Counted from the first letter of the stretch, positions 32,922-40,964 are shown. The stretch is 64,000 nucleotides of DNA from CAWINX01 sp963702055 (GCA_963702055.1 OY969702.1:372001-436000); one strand, 5' to 3'. Made by a program: numbers and translations. Notes: a model not told the origin generated them from the letters alone.

Positions 32922-32995
32922 GGGGCGGTAGCTCAGTTGGTCAGAGCACGGGACTCATAATCCCTTGGTCGCTGGTTCGAGTCCAGCCCGCCCCA
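32922..32995 (+). tRNA. tRNA with CAT anticodon (elongator Met or Ile2)
   Basis: Cloverleaf: acceptor GGGGCGG/CCGCCCC with discriminator A, D-stem GCTC/GAGC, anticodon loop CTCATAA, T-arm GCTGG TTCGAGT CCAGC. It is not an initiator, because that type lacks a paired 1-72. The variable and T regions (TTGGTCGCTGG) resemble Ile2 tRNAs, but elongator Met is equally possible; the choice depends on whether TilS acts on C34. A C27-U43 mismatch closes the anticodon stem. CCA is not encoded. Confidence 0.9.
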
Positions 32996-33016
32996 TCCCG
33001 GGACGTGGATCGTGAG

Positions 33017-33586
33017 CTACGCGCCCGTCGGTCCGCTTTTCTTCCCGCCGGGCACTCGGTTGGCGAGTCGGCCCATTGGCTCCACCGCTCCCTGAAGCGT
33101 GTCAACGCTCAGGTTGAGCTTGTCGAGTGCCGTAAGGAGCTGTCCCATGGTTTCCGGCAGCTGGTCGAGATGGCGCTGGACCTCGACAAGCACCGGCATG
33201 GCCTCCTCGATGGCCGCCATCCTGCTGTCCATTGCCTCCAAAACGCTCGTCGCCTTTGCTACGCGCGACATGTCCTTGCGGATTCCGAGCAGGGCACCGG
33301 TGTCACCGGCGACCTGCTCCAGCGCGCGCGAGATATCGCGCAGTATGGCCGTGTTCCTCGCGATCTCAGGAATCAGCTCCAGGGCCTTGTGCAAACCCGT
33401 AGGCAGTATCGAGAGACGATCAATTGAAGGGAGGCCGAGTGGGCTCACGGGCCAATAACCGGCTTTCGGCTCGGCCGCTGGATGCGTGCCGTCGATGTCG
33501 CCATAGCTTGGGTCAAATTTGACAGCCTTCTCATGGACACCGTCCTGAGCTATTGCTGTGCCGAGAATGACCCTATGACCGAGCAT
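33017..33586 (-). CDS. coiled-coil-like hypothetical protein
   Basis: A 189-aa protein read from ATG 33586; the true start could be further in, because the first ~45 residues are not helix-like. From LGLPSIDRLSILPTGLHKAL onward it is a series of amphipathic helices with heptad-like Leu/Ile spacing: ELIPEIARNTAILRDISRAL, QVAGDTGALLGI, MPVLVEVQRHLDQLPETM and LLTALDKLNLSVDTL. It ends in a basic tail. No enzymatic motif is visible. Similar unnamed proteins occur in related actinobacteria, as I recall. It lies downstream of the tRNA on the opposite strand. Confidence 0.6.
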   Translation of the reverse strand: MLGHRVILGTAIAQDGVHEKAVKFDPSYGDIDGTHPAAEPKAGYWPVSPLGLPSIDRLSILPTGLHKALELIPEIARNTAILRDISRALEQVAGDTGALLGIRKDMSRVAKATSVLEAMDSRMAAIEEAMPVLVEVQRHLDQLPETMGQLLTALDKLNLSVDTLQGAVEPMGRLANRVPGGKKSGPTGA

Positions 33587-33740
33587 GAGTCAGCGCAAGG
33601 TGTCGGACGCCTACGAATCTCCGGTGCAGTCGGTCAAAGGCAGACTTGGCTTGTGCATAACGTGCCCGGTATTCCAAATTCTGGAATATGGAATACATGG
33701 CAACTTCAGCATTAAGACCTTCCCACTAGCGCTAACTGCT

Positions 33741-33789
33741 AAGTTTTATTGCAATAAAACTTGACAGATTGTTGATGGCCGGCTACTGT
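33741..33789 (+). promoter_or_regulatory. sigma-70-type promoter with perfect palindromic operator (AbiEi-like gene)
   Basis: A perfect 22-bp palindrome, arms AAGTTTTATTG / CAATAAAACTT (33741-33762), overlaps a consensus TTGACA at 33761-33766. A TACTGT -10 lies 17 bp further at 33784-33789. The gene's GTG at 33797 is close enough for a leaderless transcript. A site covering the -35 would allow strong autorepression. Confidence 0.75.
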
Positions 33790-33796
33790 CTCCAAC

Positions 33797-34537
33797 GTGT
33801 CGAGCCAGCCACGATCCAAGAAGCGACCGAGAAAGTCGCCGCGCAGCGCAGCTGCGACCGTTCGCGACCGCGTCGCCCGTGGAGGAGCGCGGTACTGGAA
33901 GCACTCTGACTTCCCCGGCCTCCCTCCCTCCGCCGTCGCCACGACGCTTTCTCGACTTTCTCGAGAAGGCGTTCTGCACCGCGTAGGGAAGGGCGTCTAT
34001 TACCGGCCCGAGCAAACCTCTCTCGGACCCAGCATGCCGGCCGCCAGCGGCGTCGCCTCTCAAATGCTCACGGCGCCCCTGCATGCCGCCGGCCTCAGTG
34101 CCGCAAACGCGCTCGGCCTGAGCACCCAAAACCCGCGCCGCCCGGAATACGCGACGCCGGCGCCCCGGCCACCCGTTGCACTTCACGGTGCCGTCGTGCA
34201 TACCCGACGCCCTGCTGGGCGCGCCGAACTCTCCGCCGAGGACGGAGCGATCCTCGAGACCCTGCGGGAGCGCGCCCGCTCCAGCGATCTCTCCCCCGAG
34301 CGAACGGTTGGCCGCCTACTGAGTCTGCTCGACGACGAGTCGCGCTATCTGGTGCTGGCCAAGGCCGCAGAGGAAGAGCCGCCGCGGGTGCGCGCGATGT
34401 TGGGGGCGATCGGAGAGGAATTGGGAATGCCCGCCCGCGCGCGCGACAGGTTGCGAGAAAGTCTCAATCCCCTGAGTCGTTTCGACTTCGGGCCTCTGCG
34501 CACGCTGCGCAGCGCTAAGCAGTGGCAGGCGAAGTGA
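33797..34537 (+). CDS. AbiEi/DUF6088-type antitoxin-like protein
   Basis: A 246-aa protein from GTG 33797. Its N-terminal third matches the winged-helix of AbiEi-type antitoxins: a basic head, TVRDRVARGGARYWKHSDFPGL, SAVATTLSRLSREGVLHRVGKGVYYRP. The following block, LHAAGLSAANALGLSTQNP, is the conserved central part. In AbiE systems this protein represses the operon and neutralises the nucleotidyltransferase toxin encoded downstream. Here the downstream gene is broken. The gene has a strong promoter with a palindromic operator and no lesion. Its stop overlaps the start of the toxin remnant. Confidence 0.8.
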   Translation: MSSQPRSKKRPRKSPRSAAATVRDRVARGGARYWKHSDFPGLPPSAVATTLSRLSREGVLHRVGKGVYYRPEQTSLGPSMPAASGVASQMLTAPLHAAGLSAANALGLSTQNPRRPEYATPAPRPPVALHGAVVHTRRPAGRAELSAEDGAILETLRERARSSDLSPERTVGRLLSLLDDESRYLVLAKAAEEEPPRVRAMLGAIGEELGMPARARDRLRESLNPLSRFDFGPLRTLRSAKQWQAK

Positions 34538-34841
34538 GGCTGTTCGAGCACCCCGACTTCGAGCAGGCGTTGGTCCAGGCTGCCGCCCACCACGATCTCA
34601 ATGAGCAGTTCATCGAGAAGGACTACTACGTCACCGAGATCCTCCGCATCGTCGCTGAGACCCTCGGAGAGCACGCGACCTGTCTTTCAGGGATAGTCCG
34701 GCGTTCTTCCCAGATCCCGACCTGCGCGCGGCGCTGGCCGCGGAGCATGACGAGCAGTGCATGCTGCTCTTTCCAGACGCCAACTATCCGAGCTTCGATG
34801 AAGTGTTGGCTCGATTCGAGGAGATGCGGGACCTGCTCTAA
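34522..34841 (+). pseudogene. AbiEii/AbiGii-type toxin remnant
   Basis: From GTG 34522 the frame reads RLFEHPDFEQALVQAAAHH and DLNEQFIEKDYYVTEILRIV, the N-terminus of AbiEii nucleotidyltransferases. After about 50 residues the match is lost near ATCLS. In the next frame, from about 34683, the sequence FRDSPAFFPDPDLRAALAAE and PSFDEVLARFEEMRDLL runs to a TAA at 34841, which is the expected C-terminus. The central nucleotidyltransferase core, including the G-S...D-x-D region, is missing. An internal deletion with a frameshift explains this. The gene cannot make an active toxin. Confidence 0.75.
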
Positions 34842-35962
34842 GTCCGCTTGCCCGCCGCAAGCTCCTCCGGCAGGCCGAGGCGCTCGAAGGCAAGATCGAC
34901 GCGGCGGGGGTCGAAGCGCTGCTCGGGGAGGCGGGCGAGGACCTGGCGGTCGGGGTTCTCGGTGGTGCGGGTGAGGAAGGCGTCGACCGCGGCGATCTTG
35001 CCGTCGCGGAGGGTGAGGACGTTGAGGGCGAAGCGCTGGTAGGTCTCGCTGCCGGGGTCCCAGCTGTAGAAGGCGAGCGCCTCCTGGCCGTTGGCCCGGG
35101 CGCGCAGGGCGCGCCAGCGCCACTGGCCCGAGAGCGGCGCGCCGGCGAGGAAGGCCCGGATCGCCTCGTGACCGTGGAACCAGCTGCGCAGCGGCGGCAT
35201 CGCGAAGGCGGCGTCCTCGTTCAGCATCGAGACGACCGCCTCGACGTCCTGGCGCTCCCAGGCGTCGAGGTAGCTCTCGACCAGCTCGCGCACCTCCTCG
35301 TCGCCGAGCGCGCGCAGGGTCGCCTGCTGGCTCTGGGCGGGGAGGCGCTCTTCCACCGTCGCGCGCGCTCGCTGCAGGGCGCTGTTGGCCGAGGCGACGG
35401 TCGTCTCCAGCGTCTCCGCCGTCTCCCGCGCCGAGTAGCCGAGCACGTCGCGCAGGATCAGCACCGCGCGCTGGGTCGCGGGGAGGTGCTGCAGGGCGGC
35501 GATGAAGGCCAGCTCGACGCTCTCGCGCTGTTCGTAGCGGGCCTCGGGCGCGGCGTAGCCGTCCTCGATCCCCATCGCCTCGTCGGGGTAGGGCTCGATC
35601 CAGACCGACTCGACCAGCGGCTCGCCGGGGCCGGCGGCGGGGTCGGCCGGCGGGAAGTCGATCGGGAGGACGCGCTTGGGACGCCGCTCGATCGCGTCGA
35701 GGCTGGCGTTGGTGGCGATCCTGTAGAGCCAGGAGCGCAGCGAGCTGCGGCCCTCGAACCCGCCCAGCCCGCGCCAGGCCCGCAGCAGCGCCTCCTGGAG
35801 CGCGTCCTCGGCATCGTGGACTGAGCCGAGCATGCGGTAGCAGTGCGCGTGCAGCTCGCGCTGGTGGGGCTCGACCAGGCGACGGTAGGCGGCCTCGCCG
35901 CCCCCGCGCGCCGCCTCCAGCAGCGCCCGCTCGTCGCCGAGGCCTGTGGAGGGTGAGCTCAC
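34838..35962 (-). CDS. ECF sigma factor with C-terminal SnoaL-like domain (SigG-like)
   Basis: A 374-aa sigma-70 family protein. Region 2 has YRMLGSVHDAEDALQEALLRAWRGL followed by WLYRIATNASLDAIERR. Region 4 has LPATQRAVLILRDVLGYSARETAETLETTVASANSALQRARATV. Residues after about 225 form a SnoaL/NTF2-like domain (VESYLDAWERQDVEAVVSM and AMPPLRSWFHGHEAI), the arrangement of SigG/SigJ-type ECF factors that are regulated by their own C-terminus. There is no anti-sigma gene. Its stop overlaps the toxin remnant's stop by 3 bp on the opposite strand. Confidence 0.88.
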   Translation of the reverse strand: MSSPSTGLGDERALLEAARGGGEAAYRRLVEPHQRELHAHCYRMLGSVHDAEDALQEALLRAWRGLGGFEGRSSLRSWLYRIATNASLDAIERRPKRVLPIDFPPADPAAGPGEPLVESVWIEPYPDEAMGIEDGYAAPEARYEQRESVELAFIAALQHLPATQRAVLILRDVLGYSARETAETLETTVASANSALQRARATVEERLPAQSQQATLRALGDEEVRELVESYLDAWERQDVEAVVSMLNEDAAFAMPPLRSWFHGHEAIRAFLAGAPLSGQWRWRALRARANGQEALAFYSWDPGSETYQRFALNVLTLRDGKIAAVDAFLTRTTENPDRQVLARLPEQRFDPRRVDLAFERLGLPEELAAGKRT

Positions 35963-36012
35963 CCCGCCAGGGTAGACGGGGTGGCTCCCTCCGCTGTGCT
36001 CACGTGGGTCGA

Positions 36013-36414
36013 TCAGCCCTGCTCGACGATCAGCAGCCGGTTGCCGTCCTGATCGCGGAAGAAGAACATCGGCGGCACCGGGCCACCCATGCGCATCACC
36101 TCCGGATCGACGTCGACTCCCCGCTCACGCAGGCTCGCGTGGATGGCGTCGATGTCGCCGCAGTCGAGGGCCACGCGGGCCTCGACCCCGGCCGACTCCC
36201 CCTCGCGCGGCTGAACCAGCGCAATCGACGTCGCCGCGCCGGACGGGGCGACCTCCACCCAGCGATTGCCGTCCCCGAACGGAATGTCGACCCGCTTCTC
36301 GAAGCCGAGGTTGTCGACGTAGAACTCGATCGCTCGGTCCTGGTCGCTGACGGGGACCATCACGTTCGCCACCTGGGCGATGCGGGTCCCGGCCTCTGTC
36401 TTGGTCTCTGCCAT
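36013..36414 (-). CDS. VOC (glyoxalase/bleomycin-resistance) family protein
   Basis: A 133-aa protein with the two beta-alpha-beta-beta-beta modules of the vicinal-oxygen-chelate fold: MVPVSDQDRAIEFYVDNLGF and PFGDGNRWVEVAPSG in the first; IDAIHASLRERGVDVDPE and FFFRDQDGNRLLIVEQG in the second. The order and the C-terminal Glu (LLIVEQ) fit glyoxalase-type relatives. The substrate is unknown. The gene is separated by about 130 bp from the divergent island gene at 36548. Confidence 0.85.
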   Translation of the reverse strand: MAETKTEAGTRIAQVANVMVPVSDQDRAIEFYVDNLGFEKRVDIPFGDGNRWVEVAPSGAATSIALVQPREGESAGVEARVALDCGDIDAIHASLRERGVDVDPEVMRMGGPVPPMFFFRDQDGNRLLIVEQG

Positions 36415-36547
36415 CTCAATCCTCCTGCTGGTGGTGGGTTGTGCATATTGAGACCGGCGTAAGCGGCGAAACTAATCGCTTGGGCGACCGTTGGATGCGC
36501 TGCCCATCCGAGCCTCTCCGCGGGCATATCCGGAATAGGCTTGCAGG

Positions 36548-37558
36548 ATGGAGGCGATCGATGGAACGGTTGGGCAGCTGCGAACTTTTGCGCGAATTGA
36601 ACTACTAGGCGCAGTCAGCGGGGCACGCACGCGCGTCTGGCTTGCGAGTCCGTTCTTGACTCTGACAATTGCCGAGGAGTTGGTCGATGCGTCATTGCCC
36701 GCAACCGACAGGCGTCTCATCACGGCACTCGTTGCTTCCAGCGTCCAGGTGGGTGCCTTGGATCCGGAGGCATTGGCACTGCTGATTGACGATGACTGGG
36801 CGGTTCGAAGCATTCGTAATCTCCACGCTAAGGTCAGCATTGTCGACGATGCTTGGGGCCTCGTTGGCTCCGGGAACTTGACAAACGCAGGCTTGGGCAG
36901 CACGGAGAGGGGCAACGTTGAACTTGGGGTCATCCTCGACCGGACGCAGATCGATAGTGCCTCCTCGATTTATGAAAGCTGGTGGCGAGAAGCCGAGGAC
37001 ATCACCAACGTGGACATCGCGCGCTTCGTTGCCTTGCCCCAGCAACAACGAGACATGACCGCAGAACCTGGAGTCGGGCCGGTTCTGGAAATCGGGAACT
37101 CTGCCGACCTAGAGTCGATCCTCGGCGCCGATGTCGATCGGCGCTTCTGGGTCAAGGCAAACTATTACCGCCGGAATGCCGACGGTCGTGGGTGGTGGCA
37201 TCGTGGCTGGATCAGCGACTGGCGCAAGGCTTCCTACCGGGAGGGCGATCTAATTTTGCTCTACCTTGGCGCTGCATTTGACGGCCCCCGCTGTTGTCCG
37301 GCGATCGTCCGTGTCACCGCAGAGCCGCGACACGACCCTGATTTTGTTGCCGAGAACGGTGATCCAGAAGCACAGGACCGCTGGCCGTTCGTCACCGAGA
37401 TTGAGTGCGTTTTCGAGGTTCCGATCGAACGCGGTGTGCCTCTTGATGCGTTTAACGTGACCGCAAATGGCCTTCAGGCCGGATACAAGGAATTGAATAG
37501 CGAGCAGTTCGAAGCGGCTGCCCAATACCTCGTGTCTGCGGCTGGAGCGCGAGAGTAA
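36548..37558 (+). CDS. phospholipase-D-type nuclease-like protein with C-terminal PUA/EVE-like domain
   Basis: A 336-aa protein from ATG 36548. The N-terminal half is PLD-like: VWLASPFLTLTIAEELVDAS, then the single HKD motif LHAKVSIVDDAWGLVGSGNL (His, Lys and Asp in H-x-K-x4-D order, with downstream GSxN). One HKD per chain implies a dimer, as in Nuc or BfiI-type enzymes. After about residue 180 a different domain begins, RFWVKANYYRRNADGRGWWH and KASYREGDLILLYLGAAFDG, resembling PUA/EVE-type modules that recognise modified bases or RNA. Its stop overlaps the next start by 1 bp. Lower GC than its neighbours. Function unknown; nucleic-acid cleavage is inferred. Confidence 0.7.
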   Translation: MEAIDGTVGQLRTFARIELLGAVSGARTRVWLASPFLTLTIAEELVDASLPATDRRLITALVASSVQVGALDPEALALLIDDDWAVRSIRNLHAKVSIVDDAWGLVGSGNLTNAGLGSTERGNVELGVILDRTQIDSASSIYESWWREAEDITNVDIARFVALPQQQRDMTAEPGVGPVLEIGNSADLESILGADVDRRFWVKANYYRRNADGRGWWHRGWISDWRKASYREGDLILLYLGAAFDGPRCCPAIVRVTAEPRHDPDFVAENGDPEAQDRWPFVTEIECVFEVPIERGVPLDAFNVTANGLQAGYKELNSEQFEAAAQYLVSAAGARE

Positions 37559-38079
37559 TGGATATCGGCGAGAGCGCCGTCGGTGCCTATATGCGCTACA
37601 TACGTGAATGTGAGATCGTCGTCTACAACACCTTCTTGCGCGACCAACAGGGCGAGCTGGATGTTGTTGCGTTAAAGACTGGGGAGCCGAGACGAGTCTG
37701 GCTTTGCGAGGTTACGACACACATTGGCGGCATGCTCTATCCGGGCACCGGCGGAACTGACGGCACCGTGAAAAAGCTCCATGACAAGCTGGTAAGGGCC
37801 CGGGAGTTCGCTGCCGTCACCTTTCCGAAGGACACCTTGCATTTCGAGGTTTGGAGCCCACGTGTGGCGAAAGGAAAATTGACTATGGCTTTTGAATCGC
37901 TTGGAGAGGAGGCCAGCGAAATGGACATGGATCTCTCGTTTGTCATAAACGAGGAGTACACCGAGAGGATGCGGGAGCTAGTGGTCCATGCGAAGCAAAA
38001 CAGAAGTCCCACCAGCGAGCCTGCCTACCGCATGCTCCAGATTCTGGGGCATTTACGCGACGGGCGTTTCTCGGTCTAA
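37558..38079 (+). CDS. restriction-endonuclease-like (PD-(D/E)xK-type) hypothetical protein
   Basis: A 173-aa protein from ATG 37558, directly coupled to the PLD-type gene (TAATG). Near the N-terminus, QGELDVVALKTGEPRRVWL then CEVTTHIGGML resembles the D...E-x-K core of restriction-endonuclease folds: the Asp lies in ELDVVA and the Glu in CEVTT. The usual Lys is replaced by Thr, so activity is uncertain. The flanking first helix (SAVGAYMRYIRECEIVVYN) fits the fold. No methylase or helicase gene accompanies it. It probably works with the upstream protein. Confidence 0.55.
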   Translation: MDIGESAVGAYMRYIRECEIVVYNTFLRDQQGELDVVALKTGEPRRVWLCEVTTHIGGMLYPGTGGTDGTVKKLHDKLVRAREFAAVTFPKDTLHFEVWSPRVAKGKLTMAFESLGEEASEMDMDLSFVINEEYTERMRELVVHAKQNRSPTSEPAYRMLQILGHLRDGRFSV

Positions 38080-38097
38080 AGCCAATGAGATTGGCTT
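38079..38097 (+). terminator. small hairpin after the two-gene island
   Basis: Arms AAGCCAAT and ATTGGCTT form a perfect 8-bp stem with a GAG loop right at the stop of the second island gene. No T-run follows, so termination efficiency is uncertain. It marks the right edge of the lower-GC island. Confidence 0.5.
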
Positions 38098-38151
38098 CGG
38101 CGATGTCGCCTTCTATTGGGGGGCTCGAGATGGCGCTGCTCGGTGCTGGAC

Positions 38152-39543
38152 CTAGTAACCAGTCCCCGTCTTGACCTGCCGCCGCTCGGACTCGTGGGCG
38201 CCGCCCTTTTTCTCCAGCGTTGCGCAGGCCTGGCCGATGTCGTCGGCCAGGGCTTCGATCTGGCCTCGGCTGAAGGTCTCCTTGACCAGGGCTCGGAGGA
38301 CTTTGACCTTCTCCGCGTTGGGGGGCAGGGTGTAGGCGGGGACCATCCAGCCTCGCTCGGCGGAGAGCTGCCAGGCGATGTCGAATTCGTCGTAGGGCTT
38401 CTCGCCGGCCAGGCGGAAGGCGACCAGGGGCAGCTGCTCCTCGTCGGGGCCGATCAGCTCGAAGTCGCCGGAGGCGCTGAGCAGGTCGGCGAGCTTCTCC
38501 GCGTTGTTCTGCATCATCCCGATTACGTACCTGTAGCCGGTCCGGCCGTAGCGAATCAGGTTGTAGTACTGGGCCAGGACCATCGCCGAGCCGGTGGAGA
38601 AGTTGAGGGTGAAGGTGGCGTCGACCTTGCCGAGGTAGTTCTCCTCGAAGACGAGGTCCTTGGCGAGGTCGTCGGTCTCGCGGAAAACCAGCCAGCCGAC
38701 CCCTGGGTAGACGAGCCCGAACTTGTGCCCCGAGACGTTGATCGAGCGCACCTGCTCGAGGCGGAAGTCCCACTCCGAGTCCGGGTAGAGGAAGGGCCAG
38801 ACGAAGCCGCCGCTGGCGGCGTCGACATGCAGGGGGATGTCGTGTCCCTTCTCGTTCTTGAGGTCGACCAACAGCTTGTTGATCCCGACGATGTCGTCGC
38901 GGTGGCCGGTGAAGGTGGTGCCGAGCACGGCGGCGACGCCGATCGTGTTCTCGTCGAGATGAGGCTCGATGTCCTCGGGCCCGATCGTGTATTTGCCCTC
39001 CTGGAGGGGGACGATCCGCGGCTCGACGTCGAAGTAGCGGCAGAACTTCTCCCAGACGACGTGGACGTCGCCGCCGAAGACCAGGTTGGGCGAGTCGACC
39101 GGCCGGCCCGCCGCCTTCATCCGCTCGCGCCACTTCCACTTCAGCGAGAGGGCGCCGAGCATGATCGCCTCCGAGGAGCCCTGGGTGCGCGCCCCGGTCG
39201 TCTTGCCGGGCGCGTGGAAGAGATCCGCCAGCATGCGGATGCAGCGCTGCTCGATCTCGGCGGTGCGGGGGTACTCGGCGTGGTCGATGAAGTTGCGATG
39301 CAGGTTCTCGGCGATGATCTTCTGCGCCTCGGGCTCCATCCAGGTGGTGACGAAGCTGGCGAGGTTGTGCGCCGGGCGCCCCTCGAGGAAGAGCTCCTCG
39401 CCAACCAGCCGCATCGCGTCCTGGGCGGTCATCCCGTCCTCGGGGAAGTTCGTCGACGGCACCTCTTCGGTGAGGAACCTGTTGCCGAACAGGCTCTCCG
39501 CCGCGGCCTTCTCGGACTTCGGAGTGTCGGGCGAGCCCTTCAC
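38152..39543 (-). CDS. gadB: glutamate decarboxylase
   Basis: PLP-dependent conversion of glutamate to GABA, consuming a proton and giving acid resistance. The 463-aa product starts at GTG 39543 (VKGSPDTPKSEKAAA); the longer frame to 39789 includes shadow sequence and would overlap the divergent gene. The family's N-terminal region (LFGNRFLTEEVPSTNFPEDG) is present. PLP lies in HVDAASGGFVWPFL and the Schiff-base Lys in NVSGHKFGLVYPGVGW. GTTFTGHRDDIVGINKLL and the C-terminal ALVKETFSRGQIEAL fit GadB. Length is normal (about 465). No GABA antiporter gene is adjacent. Confidence 0.93.
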   Translation of the reverse strand: MKGSPDTPKSEKAAAESLFGNRFLTEEVPSTNFPEDGMTAQDAMRLVGEELFLEGRPAHNLASFVTTWMEPEAQKIIAENLHRNFIDHAEYPRTAEIEQRCIRMLADLFHAPGKTTGARTQGSSEAIMLGALSLKWKWRERMKAAGRPVDSPNLVFGGDVHVVWEKFCRYFDVEPRIVPLQEGKYTIGPEDIEPHLDENTIGVAAVLGTTFTGHRDDIVGINKLLVDLKNEKGHDIPLHVDAASGGFVWPFLYPDSEWDFRLEQVRSINVSGHKFGLVYPGVGWLVFRETDDLAKDLVFEENYLGKVDATFTLNFSTGSAMVLAQYYNLIRYGRTGYRYVIGMMQNNAEKLADLLSASGDFELIGPDEEQLPLVAFRLAGEKPYDEFDIAWQLSAERGWMVPAYTLPPNAEKVKVLRALVKETFSRGQIEALADDIGQACATLEKKGGAHESERRQVKTGTGY

Positions 39544-39586
39544 GCAGGCGAGGCTAGCGCGAATCGATGGCTCTAGGATCTCCACC

Positions 39587-40078
39587 GTGCAACGGCCATG
39601 GTTCCAGTGCGACCCGGTTGAGAGCGAGGAGTTCTTCGACTCGGCGCCGTTTCGGTCGCAGGGGCGCTTCGAGGTGGCGCGGCCGGCTGCGCAGGTCTGG
39701 GAGGAGCTGGCCGCCGACGGCCCGCTCTCCTGGTGCCGCATCCTCGACTCCGTCGAGTGGACCTCGCCGCGGCCCTTTGGAATCGGCACGACGCGGACCG
39801 CTCGCGCGCTCCGCGGCCTCTATGGCCTCCATGAGCGTTTCTTCATCTGGGAGGAGGGGCGGCGGATGTCGTTCTACGTCCTCGAGGCGTCGGTGCCGTT
39901 CTTCCGGCGCTTCGCCGAGGACTACGCGGTCGAGCCGCTCAGCGAGGACTCCTGTCGCTTCACCTGGACGATCGCCAATGAGCCACGTTGGTCGGCGCTG
40001 AAGGTCGCCGACCCCGGCAACCGCCTGCTGCTGAAGACACTCTTCACCGACACCGCCAAGCACTACGGCGCGGCCTGA
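39587..40078 (+). CDS. SRPBCC-family (polyketide cyclase/dehydrase-type) protein
   Basis: A 163-aa protein from GTG 39587, divergent from gadB with 43 bp between starts. The helix-grip fold is recognised from GRFEVARPAAQVWEEL, RILDSVEWTSPRPFGIGTTR, FYVLEASVPFFRRFAEDYAV and SCRFTWTIANEP. The C-terminal helix ends in LLLKTLFTDTAKHYG. The ligand is unknown. The very short gap to gadB suggests shared promoter DNA. Confidence 0.8.
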   Translation: MQRPWFQCDPVESEEFFDSAPFRSQGRFEVARPAAQVWEELAADGPLSWCRILDSVEWTSPRPFGIGTTRTARALRGLYGLHERFFIWEEGRRMSFYVLEASVPFFRRFAEDYAVEPLSEDSCRFTWTIANEPRWSALKVADPGNRLLLKTLFTDTAKHYGAA

Positions 40079-40105
40079 GCGCCCCGGAGCCGACCGACCG
40101 CGCCG

Positions 40106-40525
40106 CTACTCGGCCCAGGGGCCGATGCCGCCGACACGCTCGACGGCGATGCGCATGCGGACGCCGGGCGGCGGGTCGTCCATCGGTGGGAACTTCACGT
40201 CCGGGCCCAGGTAGGCGTGGGCCAGCTCCTGGAGTAGCTCGGGGGCGCCGCCCTCCTCGACCTGCGCGCGCCCGTGGACGACCAGGTACTGCTTGAGCCC
40301 CGGCGGCTGGATCTCCGTGCCCTCGAAGGAGAGGACGACGCGCGGGTCGCGTTGGACGTTCTCCAGCTTGCGCTGCCCCGGGTTGAGGTGGGCGGTGAGG
40401 AGCTCGTCGCCGTCGACGCCGACCCAGACGCAGGTCACCTGCGGGGCGCCGCCGTCGCCGATCGTGACCAGGTGGCCGAGGGTGCCGCTACGAATCAGGT
40501 CCTTGGCGCTGTCGGGAAGGGTCAT
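40106..40525 (-). CDS. PPOX-class F420-dependent oxidoreductase
   Basis: A 139-aa split-barrel flavin-like enzyme. Recognisable are LIRSGTLGHLVTIGDGGAPQ, VTCVWVGVDGDELLTAHL, RKLENVQRDPRVVLSF and QYLVVHGRAQVEEGG. This pattern is the F420-binding PPOX/FDOR-B type found in actinobacteria. It implies that the organism makes cofactor F420, although no biosynthetic genes lie in the window. Start ATG 40525. Confidence 0.88.
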   Translation of the reverse strand: MTLPDSAKDLIRSGTLGHLVTIGDGGAPQVTCVWVGVDGDELLTAHLNPGQRKLENVQRDPRVVLSFEGTEIQPPGLKQYLVVHGRAQVEEGGAPELLQELAHAYLGPDVKFPPMDDPPPGVRMRIAVERVGGIGPWAE

Positions 40526-40545
40526 TCCAATAGGTTCTCATCTCG

Positions 40546-40932
40546 ATGAGCACCCCGGAGCCGGAGCGCCTCAACCAGGAAGGGTTCGCCGCGTTCGCCG
40601 GGCGAGCCGGTGAGGACGGGCCGGTGGTGATGCTCAACCTGCTCGCCTTCAAGCCGAACGGCGGGCGGGAGCGCTACGCGGAGTACGGGGTCGCCGTCGC
40701 TCCCTGCCTGGAGAAGGTGGGCGGCAGGATCGTCTTCATGGGCGAGCCCGCTGCGCCGCTGTTGGGCGACGATTCCTGGGACATGGTCGCCCTGGTCGAG
40801 TACCCGAGCCGGCAGGCGTTCCTCGACATGATCGGGTCGGAGGAGTACCAGGCGATCGGGCACCTGCGCACCGAGGCTCTGGCCAAGGGCGAGCTGCACC
40901 CGATGGACCCGCAGGTTGGGCCGGCTCAGTAG
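40546..40932 (+). CDS. DUF1330-type protein
   Basis: A 128-aa dimeric alpha/beta-barrel protein. DUF1330 features are VVMLNLLAFKPNGGRERYAE, GGRIVFMGEPAAPLLGDDSW and VALVEYPSRQAFLDMIGSEEY. It starts at ATG 40546, 20 bp from the divergent F420-type gene. Function in the cell is unknown. Confidence 0.82.
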   Translation: MSTPEPERLNQEGFAAFAGRAGEDGPVVMLNLLAFKPNGGRERYAEYGVAVAPCLEKVGGRIVFMGEPAAPLLGDDSWDMVALVEYPSRQAFLDMIGSEEYQAIGHLRTEALAKGELHPMDPQVGPAQ

Positions 40933-40964
40933 CTCAGGCGGGGCGTGCGGGCAGGGCGCGGGGT

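Noticed and set aside
33005..33427. plus-strand frame opposite the coiled-coil gene
   Set aside because: The minus-strand product is helix-rich with regular Leu/Ile spacing, whereas the plus-strand translation has no pattern.
39544..39789. 82-residue N-terminal extension of gadB
   Set aside because: It would be antisense to the SRPBCC gene starting at 39587. GTG 39543 gives the normal GadB length.
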